From NCBI RefSeq assembly GCF_047663525.1, contig NC_092602.1:2301501-2365500 (forward strand): a stretch of 64,000 nucleotides of DNA, in the 5' to 3' direction. The DNA is from Anas platyrhynchos (Eukaryota; Chordata; Aves; Anseriformes; Anatidae). Both the position numbers and the translations under genes were made by a program. Shown piece after piece: positions 1 through 8,793 of the stretch. Each line of letters starts with the position of its first letter. Position 1 is the stretch's first letter. The notes beneath the pieces were generated by a model that did not search any database, was not told the origin of the DNA, and saw only the letters and a program-made list of their open reading frames with translations.

Positions 1-1880
1 GAATTAAGCTTCAGCCAAGAGGACTGATAGCTTATTTACTGCTGTCATCTATATAAAGAAGAATTTTGACACATTGTTAAATGATAGCACATTTAGATAA
101 GTCAAGCTGTCATATCATTTAATGGATGTCTAAACTCCCTCTGTAGCTGATATGTAAAATTTATGCACTTCAGAATATCATAAGGTTATAATATTTTAAT
201 CACATCCACATCTTTTTTTTTTTTTTTCTTTCCCTTTCCTCCCCCTAAACTTGGAGAAGACGCCAGCCACCGCAGCGGGCGCGCGAGGCTGCCGGCGCGC
301 CGCGATCCGGCAGGGGCAGCGCCGAAGTTTCTGCCCAAGTCCCCGCCAAGTCTGCTCCTCCACGCGGGCACGCAGCGAGCGGGTGCATTGCAGGGAATAA
401 AGCGAGCAGCGTTTCCTTTGACGAAGCCAACGCCGGAGCCATGTAGCCAGAGCTAATCTGCATAATGAGATGTGGAGACATTTATAAAAGATGGCTATAA
501 TAGGTCTCTCTCCCCTCACTTGCCGTTGTATTTATTATCCCAAATCAGCAGCTCGCAACTCTTCCCTTTTTTTTTTTTTTTTTGCTGTTTTAACACGGAG
601 TGGGTTAGATTAGCATCCGGAATGCGGTGTGCGTAATCCGTACGGCGCTAAACCGAACATAATAAAACAAGAGCAAATTAAAGCACGGGGAAAAAAAATC
701 AAGGTATGGAGCCCGTTATGACTATTACACACAAGAAAGCTGTAAAAAAATACTGCATTAGTAATGTACACAATAAAACAATCTCATAACCCAGTGAAAT
801 ATGTCTGGTATTATCTTTGATAGAATTTTATCTCTTCTCATTTCCGAGACTATTTGCTGTAAAAAGGCTCGATGCCGTTTCGATCAAAGTGCTGCCGAGG
901 AGCACATTATCTACATGTTTTACATATGCCCACCATTCATCAGGGCTGCTCAAACTCTGCCATTCCCAGCAAGCCCTAGGCCAGCAGAGCCGCTTAGACA
1001 CATGCATTAAAGAGAAAGAAAAAAAGGAGAAAGGAGGAAAAAAAAAAAGAAAAGCTCTCAGAAGAAGAATAAATGGATTGTTTCCCTTCTTTTTTTTTTT
1101 TTCTTTTTAAATAGAGGGCATCAGGCCAAGCTGGCACAAGGTCACCTTTCCCACCGGGAGCCCGGGGAGGCGGCAGCACCGCTGCCTGGACACAGGTCCC
1201 CCACCAGCACCGCTGCCGTCCCCGCTCAGCGCCCACCTCCCCAGCTCCCCGCCACGCAAAGTTGCCCCTCATCACCTGCCCCGCTCCGCCGACCCCTTGG
1301 CAAAGTGCCTGCCAAGATTTGCCTTGAATTCCAGGTTCTGCACCCAAAAACTCAGCGGCGTGATGTACCCAGGGATGCTTTCGCAGCCGGGGCGCTCGCA
1401 GCCCTAATCCCTTTCCCACCACAATGCCATAAGCCAGCAGCGGTGGCGAGCCGGCTCTCCGTGCTACCTGCATGACTTTTAGGGTCGGCTATCGCAGACC
1501 CTAAAGCCGCTTAAAACCCAAAACGCATTAAAATGCCCAAACTGCCGATACGGCACCGGAGCTTTTACATCGCCTTGAGGTTTGTTTACCCCCCCCGCGT
1601 TTTTAAACTCCGGGCCACCCTGTGGGGGCCAAAAACCCCTTTGAACACCCTTGTAAACCTTTGGGGTTGGCTTTCGCCCCCCTTTTCGGCGGCACCTCTA
1701 TTGTGTTAATTACCGGGCTCCCTTAATTGCCGGGCTCCCCAACACCCAGGTACCCATGGCAGGGGGGGGGCCGGTTGGGAGCACCCCCCGCGTCCCCCTC
1801 CCCGCTTTCCCTTCCCCTCCCTCCCGTTTAACAAAGGGACTTACCGTCAATTTCCCGGCCCCTCTGGCAGCCTACAGCTG
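1..1880 (-). other. CUX2: 5' part of CUX2 intron 1, no exon seen
   Basis: If the CUX2 first exon at 2835-2891 is right, this stretch is the start of a very long first intron running off the left edge. No coding exon is visible on either strand. The first kilobase is AT-rich (T runs near 213-227 and 567-583, an A/G-rich patch at 1014-1055, a T run at 1090-1101) and grades into GC-rich DNA after 1140. The sharp composition contrast around 430-530 and 600-790 suggests conserved regulatory sequence, but this cannot be tested from one genome. Confidence 0.4.
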
Positions 1881-2366
1881 GATAGCAGCAACCGTGACCT
1901 GCACGGAACCACAAAGGAGCTCTCCGAGATAACCGGATCCATCCCGGGGCCGCATCACATCGCCCCCCCCCAGCCCCGGACCTCGGAGCCTGACACCGCT
2001 CCCGAGAGAAACCGGGACACGGGGGAGGGGACGGGGATGGGGGGGGGGAAAAAAGCCCCCGGGAGCAGCCCCCGATTCCTCACGCTGCCTCCTCCAGCCC
2101 CCAATAACAATAGGAGCGCAGGGGGGGGGCTCCGGCCGGCCCCGGGCACGTCTCCACCTCCTCCCTTCCTCCTCCTCCTCCTCCTCCTCTTTCCCCTGTG
2201 CTACGATCGCGAACCGAGCCCCCCCCCAAAAAAAAAACCCTCCGAGCCCCCCCCCTCGTTCCCTGCTTCGCTTCCACCGGGCACCTGCGGCTCCGAGGTC
2301 GTAGGGGGGGGGGTGAAAACTTGGCAGCGGGGCTGCCTGGAGGGTTTTTTTTTTTTTGGGGGGGGT

Positions 2367-2402
2367 GTCCGTCTGTCTGTCCGTCTGTCTGTCCGTCTGT
2401 CC
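2367..2402. repeat. GTCC/GTCT tetranucleotide repeat, 36 bp
   Basis: Nine GTCY tetramers in a row, mostly in the order GTCC-GTCT-GTCT, so the higher-order unit is 12 bp. It lies in the CUX2 CpG island, in intron 1 if the exon call is right. Confidence 0.9.
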
Positions 2403-2557
2403 CCGAAGTTCAGCCGCCGCCCTCCCAACTTGCCGCCCGCCGGGGCGGGGCACGGAGCCGCCCCCCCCCCCTTTACCCTCCCCATATTTATCTCCATTCC
2501 CGACCCGGTGCCGGCTCTGTCACCTTGGGGCGGGGGCCGGGTGGCTCCATGCCCCCC

Positions 2558-2578
2558 GCTGCTGCTGCTGCTGCTGCT
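2558..2578. repeat. (GCT)7 trinucleotide run
   Basis: Seven perfect GCT units directly downstream (in CUX2 transcription direction) of the candidate first exon. Likely polymorphic; no coding role is supported. Confidence 0.9.
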
Positions 2579-2646
2579 CCTCCGTGCTCCCGGCGGCACC
2601 GAAACAAAGAAGCGGAGGAGCCGGCGGAGAAGGAGCCGGAGCCGGT

Positions 2647-2676
2647 GGAGGAGGAGGAGGAGGAGGCGGCGGCGGC
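2647..2676. repeat. (GGA)6(GGC)4 trinucleotide run
   Basis: Six GGA units followed by four GGC units in the CpG island. The open frames that cross it are composition artefacts. Confidence 0.9.
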
Positions 2677-2834
2677 GGGGGATCAATTCCTGATACCTAT
2701 CGATGGGGAAGGGCGGGCGGAGGGAGGGGACGGCGGAGCAGCGGGGGGAGGGCTGGGGGAGGCCGCCCGCCCCTTCTCCCCGCCGCACGCCGAGGCTGAG
2801 GCGCTCGGGGGCCGCCGCCGCCGCCGCCACCAAC

Positions 2835-2891
2835 CTGCAGCCGGCGGACAGCGAAGCGGCCCCGGCACCCGGCTCCCACCTCGGCGGCCAT
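2835..2891 (-). CDS. CUX2: CUX2 homeobox protein, first coding exon (partial gene)
   Basis: CUX2 is a nuclear transcription factor with three CUT domains and a homeodomain, active in upper-layer cortical neurons. Only its first coding exon is here: ATG at 2891-2889, 19 codons reading MAAEVGAGCRGRFAVRRLQ, then a GT donor (GTTGGT) in phase 0. The CUX1/CUX2 long isoforms, as I recall them, begin MAANVGSMFQYWKRF and end this exon with a phase-0 LQ (RRLQ in CUX2). Shared here are MAA-x-VG, RF and RRLQ, but the middle is diverged and two residues shorter. The identification rests on this pattern, the CpG island, the strand and the synteny (CUX2 next to MYL2). The donor is weak at +3 to +6. The CUT and homeodomain exons lie beyond the left edge. 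Alternative: a non-homologous 5' exon or chance. Confidence 0.55.
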
Positions 2892-3060
2892 CTTGGGGCA
2901 CGGAGCCGGGGAGACGCCGAGCCCGGCCCGGCCCCGAGCCCGCCCGCCCGCCGGCATCGCCTCCACACGGCTCCGTTCCTCACAGGGGGGGAGCCGCAGG
3001 GCCCCCTGAGGAAAGTTGGGAGGTGGCGGTCCCGAGCTGGCCCCCCGGTGGGGGTGTGTG

Positions 3061-4600
3061 TGTGGGGGGGATCTTTACCCGCCCTCAAGGCTCCCCTCAA
3101 GGCGTCGTGAGGGTTTGGTGCTGGAAAGGGGGGGAATTTGGGTGTAAATCCCGCTGTGGGCACACCGAGCCCAGCAGGACAGGAGCTTCATGTGGATCAC
3201 ACCGGGTTTCACGTTTTGTTTTCCTCAAACCAAGGGGTGAAATGGGGCTGGGGGGTAATGGGGGTCACGGCGCTGCTGGCTGAGATTTGGGGAGCAGAAG
3301 GGATGCTCCGTCCCTGGCCAGGCAATAAATTCCTGCTGAGGAGCTGGCAGCGAGAGCCTGAACACCTACAAGAGCTCAGGAGGTGCTGTAGGGCCAGACC
3401 ACATCCCATGCTGTGCCCTACAGGCATGGCTCAGGTCCAGTCCCTCTTTTCTCGCTCCTTTTTTACCCCCCTGAGCCAGGAGTGGGGTCCGGGAGGAGAA
3501 GAGAGGCACCCAACGTGACCTTGGCACGCCCTGGCCGCCCGCAATCCCACGATCACAAAACGCCCCGGGGCAGAGGAGCGAGTGAGGAGAAAATCAAAGT
3601 GCAAAAAATAAAAATAAAAACGATTTGCAGGAGCCGAGACAGTTGGTGTTAAGGAGAGCCTGGCTGCACCGCTGGCCCCTCACCGGGGCTGCCACCAGCC
3701 CCCGGTGCTGGGCCACGAGGGCAAACTCCACGCTGAACCCACGACCCCAGTGGCACCAACACCACAACAGAGGCGCCCAGGGCCTCTCACAGATTTTGGT
3801 TACCTGCTGTAGGACACCATCAGAGACAGGTGGTGGGCGAGGGGACCCTCCCCTGTGCCCGCAGAGCTGATCCGTGCCCACCGCGCTCCCTCTGAGGGCA
3901 CGGAGGATCCCGCTCATCCATCAGGAGTAAAAACCAGCGCGGCGTCTTCGGCGAGCAAACTCAATTGTGGGCTTCAAAGGAATGTTTCTGTTCGGCCAAA
4001 TCATTCATAACTCACTCCTCGAAGAGGAGAGGGGCTGCGCCCCGAGGCCAGCAGCGTGTCCCCAGCCACCTCGGGCACCGCGGGGACAGCGAGGGGACCC
4101 GGCCCTGCTGCCCCCCTGCCTCTCCTGGCCCCCCCCCAGCCCGGGCAGCGCCGCGGGGCGCAGGTTAATAAATCAGTTTGTCTCCAGAACGGCTCGCTTT
4201 GTGCGCCTGACAATAGCCCGTTGTAAATGGCAGCCCCTCGCCTCCTCTTCTGAAAGGCTTTTAATTAAAATATGGCAGGAGATTTTCTGCGTACTTAAAA
4301 ATAATAAAATAAAAAATATAAAAAAAAATGTTGGGTTTCAGCACGCTCCCATTTCAGGCGTTAATTTATTCTCGCCTTCCTGTCATTTGTGATCCCCCCG
4401 ATAAGTCCTTTGTACGGCGATCCGGCCCCATCAGGCGATGGGGGCAGCGGGTGCTTCATCCCCAGGGTGGGCAGGGGGACGCGGGGACCTGCACCTAGCC
4501 AAACCAGTGCTCCCAGTGCCCCCAGTGCCACGTCAAATGATTTAAACTGTTGCTTGACGGCGTGGCGGCCCGCTGCTGGAGGTGATTCCCCCTGCTTCAT
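3061..4600. other. CUX2-MYL2 intergenic region, proximal part
   Basis: GC-rich sequence without a supportable gene on either strand. Between 3940 and 4350 it turns AT-rich, with several unbroken AT stretches (for example around 4255-4330), a composition often seen for conserved enhancers in otherwise GC-rich bird DNA. No splice-linked exons or RNA genes were recognised. Confidence 0.4.
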
Positions 4601-4610
4601 GATCAGCTGC

Positions 4611-5075
4611 CCTCTCCCCACAGCCTGCCCCTCTCCTTCCCACCCCCTTTCTTCCCTACCTCCCCCCTTACTCCCCTCCCTGCCCTTCCCCTTACCCCTC
4701 TCCTCCTCATCCTCTCCTTGCCCCTCTCCCTTCCTCCCCTACATCCCGGCCCCTCTCCCTTCCTCCTCACCCTCTCCCTGCCCCTCTCCTCCTCCTTTTC
4801 CTGTCCCTCTCCCTTCCTCCCCCCATCTCCATCCCTCTCCCTTCCTCCCCCCTCTCCCTACCCCTCTCCTTTCCTCCTCACCCTCTCCCTGCCCCTCTCC
4901 TCCTCTCCCTCTCCCCATCCCTCTCCCTTCCTCCCCCCATCCCCATCCCTCTCCCTTCCTCCTACCGCCTCTCCCTGCCCCTCTCCTCTCCCTCTCCCCA
5001 TCCCTCTCCCTCCCTCCCCCGTCCCTGCCCTCTCCCCGTCCCCTCCCCTCCCTCTCCCCGCAGCCCCCTCCCCGC
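4611..5075. repeat. 460-bp polypyrimidine (CCCTCTCC/TTCC) tract
   Basis: Nearly pure C/T on the plus strand, made of variants of a CCCTCTCCYTNCC unit with scattered CCCCAT and TCCTCC blocks. The irregular ~25-40 bp periodicity looks like an old minisatellite. Long homopurine-homopyrimidine mirror-like tracts can form triplex DNA. The open frames through it are composition artefacts. Confidence 0.85.
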
Positions 5076-5129
5076 TCCCGTTACACCGGCGACACCTGGC
5101 GGCCACCGCGCCCCGCAGCGCGGGCAGGG

Positions 5130-5330
5130 ACCGGGACACGGGGAGGGGGACAAGGGGGGGGACACACGGGGGGGGAGGACAAACAGGGGACAGCGGGGGG
5201 GACACGGCTGCACAGATTGGGGGTGAGGAGAGACACAGGTAAAGGCTGAGGCTGTGACACCGCTGGGAACACGGGGGGCACGGGGATGGGGACATGGGGG
5301 GGACACCGGGGACACGGGGGGGGCACCGTG
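5130..5330. repeat. G-rich GGGGACA-type degenerate repeat
   Basis: Repeated GGGGACA/GGGACAC units separated by runs of six to nine G. It directly follows the polypyrimidine tract, so purine and pyrimidine strand bias flips around 5080-5130. Multiple G runs make G-quadruplexes possible. Confidence 0.7.
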
Positions 5331-8300
5331 TGGCATGCACCGAGCTGTGCCCGGCCTCAGCCCTCGGTGTCACCGAAGCCCCCATGCCCTGACCCCTCTG
5401 CCGCAGCGGGGCCGGCCGCCTTTCAGCCAAGTCTCCTTATTTCCAGGCGCGTTCCCGCTACAATTAGCACATGCTCTTTAATTAATTTCCCTCTTTTATT
5501 GCTTCGCCCGAAATTATCTCGACCGTGGCGCCGTTCGGCGTGTGCGCGGCGTGTGGTGCTGCTATTTATGGCTTTCCCCTGCCCGTGCCACGGCTCTTGG
5601 GGCCGGGGCTGCTGCCTCCTCTTGGGGCCGCATCCTGCTCTCGGAGCGGGGCACGTCCCCAAAGAGGGCCAGCAGCAGCGTCCGCCCTTGGCCCCCGCAC
5701 CTTTGGCTGCTTGGCCCTGCTCCAAAGGACGCAGGGAGGTGGCCAAGGGCATGGGGACACTTTGGGGCACACCAGCTTGGCTCTGTCACCAGCCAGAACC
5801 AGGACACACAGCCCATTCTCCCTGTCCCCTTTGGTGGCCACCACCATGCTGCAGCACTGGGCTGCACAAAACCCCATCTTTCTACCTTTAATAAGCTCTC
5901 CGCCTTTAAAAACAATCATTACCAATAAACAAATATGCCGGGCGGTGTATATAAGCATCAAATTAAGTAGCTACAAGCATTCGTTATATTTGATATAGCC
6001 TTGTTAACTGGAAAATCCTGGGTTTGGAATATGTATTGATTTCGGTGAGCATATATTATTTTACTGTAAGTACCAACAGCCATTGTAGTTAATATACAAC
6101 AGTTTAATTTAAAATGCATTAGTTTAATAAAAATGCATAAAATAGAAGAGAATTGCATTAGCTTCAATGAAAAATTCAATTTCATAAATATTATCCAGTG
6201 TTAAAATGCATTGATTTCCCAGGAAAACGTATTGGTCAGAGGTAATTTACATTGGTTTGAATGGGAACGTACCGGTGTGTATACATATGTATTAGGTTAG
6301 TCAAATCTATCCGATGGCAGGAACAAAACAGCGCTTGGAGCAAAAGATAGCCACAAGGGAAGCGAGATGGCAGGGCATGGGCTGGCTCCGGGGTGCCCTC
6401 ACCCTTTGGGCACCCCCAAATTGGCTCCCCCGGTGCCGAGGGCTCCCCGTTATCGGCCGCGGGCAGGACTTGGCCGGGGCGCAGGCACCCGTCTGGCTCA
6501 GGAGGAGCTCGCACCATGCGAGGAGCGGGGGTTAATCAAATCCTTTTGACTCCATTTTTTATCGAGCTCAAGAGGGGCCGTCCTATTAATTAGCAAGGCT
6601 TTTTCATGTAAAACACAGGCTCCTTTGCAGATAAGCAGGGACGATGCTTGATTTTGCCATGGCACAGATAGGTGCATTATTCCCCGACACCCATTCGCGG
6701 GCTGCAACCACTTTCCCATAGCTCTTTTGTTCGCTACAGAGCTCTGTATGTATAAATGCATGTACATATATATTTAAAAGACTAATTTTTTTCCTGGTAA
6801 ATCCCCCAATACCCACAGCAGGGGAAGGAACAGAGGTGCCCAGAGCCGGCTCCATCCCCAGGCAGGACCCTGCTCCCTGCTGGAAGGGCAGGATGAGGCC
6901 CGTGCAGCGCAGAGGAGGACGCCTGGCAGCGAGAAGTGAGCAGCGGAGCAGATGCACCGTCTTACAAATCACGGCAGAAGCGTGCCCAGCCATCTGCACC
7001 CCGTCCCCAGCCAGGGTTTTTGTGCTGTGCTCAGCCCCTGTGCCTGCAGCATCCCTTCGAAGCCCCCTGCCACCCTTTGGTACCCCCCCAGCATGTCCCT
7101 TATGTGTCCCGATCGGGTCTGGCCTCTTCCAGGCTGGGCAGGCACAAAAGATGCTTCCCCCACACACCCCAAATACATTTTGGGATCTCTCCATGGCTCT
7201 GGGGCTGGATGGGGATGCCCCAGCAGGGATGCGGAGCAGGGGACAGGCAGCACCCAAGCGGTGCTGGAGGCTCCGCAGGCGAGCGGTCCCGTTACACCAC
7301 TGCGCATCACTTCCCTGATGCTTATGGATTTTTCCTTAATGCCACAAATTAAGGTAATTGGGCTCGGCTGGCCGATGGATTCAGCTCAAGTTGGCAGGGG
7401 AGGGAGCGCCCGTGCCGGGATTGATCCCGCTCATCCCAGCTGTGCCTGCATGCCCTGGGCTGCTCCTCACCCAGCTCTGCCCCTCTCCGCTCTCTCCTCT
7501 GCCTTTTGGTTCAGACAGACCCCAAAATCCTGCCCTGAAATCCATCTCAGCCTCAGCTGAAGCCTCATCCAGCCCAGATGATCGCTGCTGGAGCGGATCG
7601 GAGGGGCGAGTGCCAGGGATCAGCGGCGGCATTCACACCCTCTGGGGAACAAGGGCAGCGTCTGGGCAGAGCCCACAGCTCTGGGATCCTCTTTCACAGT
7701 CCCTTTTGTTCCCAGCCGTGTCCCAGCCCTCCCACGAGGCTCAGCATGCCTAAAAATACCGAAGGCAAAACATCCCTGCCACCCGGCAAGGCCCCGAGCC
7801 ACCAGCGGCTGGGACGGGGAAAGTTAATGGGTTGTGGGATCGGGGCTGAGCAAGTGTTTGGCTTCAGCAAGGGACAGGTGCCCTGGGGGGGGGGGACACA
7901 GCCAGGAGCCCTGCGCTCCTCCTGCCCGGCTCTGCGGGAGCTCAGCATCCTCCACCAGCCTCATCCTGACCCTTTTGGGATGGGAGCTGTGTCTCAGCTG
8001 GCAGGGTGATAGGGTCACAGGGTGACAGGGTGGCAGGGTGACAAGGTGGCAGGGTGGCAGGGATGGTCCCCTCCAGCTGGAGACATCGGGTGGCCCAGCA
8101 GCTGTTCTTGCTGCTTTTGGGCATCACAAATGATCGGGCCCCGTTGTTCCTTCTTTAGCTGCCAAGCAGGGTCGGGTTTTGCCATGCAGATGCATTAACG
8201 AGGCACGAAACCTCCAATTCTGGCAGAAATATCCCCATCCCCTGGGCATGGGGGGGCTGTAGCCAAGGTGGTCCTTCCAGCAAGGGGACCTCAGCAGCTT

Positions 8301-8640
8301 TCCACCCCAAAACAAATGTCCCTCGGAGGGAAGACACACCAACAGGGCACGGGAGCACAGCACTGAGCCTCGTTCCCCATGCCAAATCCCCCCCCAAAGA
8401 GCCCAGCAGAGGGGAAAAGCAGAGCCCCTGCCCTCCCCGAGTGACAAACACAAGTGGGACCGGTCCCCGTGTGAGCTCCAGTGGGTCAGCATCCCAGGAT
8501 GGGAGCTGCTGGGGCCTCCCGGCACCCCGCTAACCTTGAGAGCCTCCGTGCCTCGCATGTCACGCCAGGCAGTGACAACAACAAGCTGCTATTCCAGATT
8601 AGAGAAGGAGGCAGAGAGAAAAAGTCAGCGACAAGAGGGT
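5331..8640. other. CUX2-MYL2 intergenic region, distal part
   Basis: No gene supported. It includes an AT-rich island at about 5880-6310 in GC-rich surroundings, a second AT-rich patch around 6540-6800 and a short GGGTGACA minisatellite at 8001-8062. Long open frames here (for example near 6604-7257) show no domain and no coherent splice structure. MYL2 enhancers could lie in the last few kilobases, but only the proximal promoter module is recognisable. Confidence 0.4.
8001..8062. repeat. CAGGGTGA/GGCAGGGTGA minisatellite
   Basis: About seven degenerate 8-10 bp units of the type GGCAGGGTGA. It lies about 620 bp upstream of the MYL2 promoter module. Confidence 0.75.
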
Positions 8641-8667
8641 TGGGGGCGGCTGGTTTACCTATTACAG

Positions 8668-8716
8668 CCAAAAGTGGGCAGGGGGTTATTTTTAGCCCGG
8701 AGCGAGCCGTATTTAT
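8668..8716 (+). promoter_or_regulatory. MYL2: MYL2 proximal promoter: HF-1a, HF-1b/MEF2 and TATA-like box
   Basis: CCAAAAGTGG at 8668-8677 matches the HF-1a element of the mammalian ventricular myosin light chain 2 promoter. TTATTTTTAG at 8686-8695 matches the MEF2 consensus YTAWWWWTAR and corresponds to HF-1b. Their order and close spacing match what I recall of the rat gene. A TATA-like TATTTAT lies at 8710-8716, which would place initiation near 8740, about 55 bp before the start codon. This module is known to give cardiac-specific expression in mammals; its function in this bird is inferred. Confidence 0.8.
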
Positions 8717-8793
8717 TGTTTCGGCCCTGGGGGGAGAGGAGGGACTGCCTCTGAGGTTCCTCCTGCGGCACCGCCAGCGCCCGAAGCGAAGCC

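Larger units (their letters stand above)
1880..3060. promoter_or_regulatory. CUX2: CpG-rich promoter region of CUX2
   Basis: About 1.2 kb of very GC-rich, CpG-dense sequence surrounds the candidate CUX2 start codon. It contains long C, G and A runs, trinucleotide runs and a 36-bp tetranucleotide repeat. The start codon itself is embedded in CAAGATGGCCGCC, which resembles a YY1 site, common at vertebrate initiator regions. No TATA box is evident on the minus strand. Promoter function is inferred from composition and position. Confidence 0.55.

Noticed and set aside
2198-3283. Long open frames on both strands through the CUX2 CpG island (up to 361 codons).
   Set aside because: They are driven by GC-rich, proline/arginine/glycine-coding low-complexity sequence and trinucleotide repeats, with overlapping frames on both strands and no domain.
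4389-5249. 286-codon Ser/Pro-rich plus-strand frame.
   Set aside because: Translation of the polypyrimidine tract; any frame of such DNA lacks stops.
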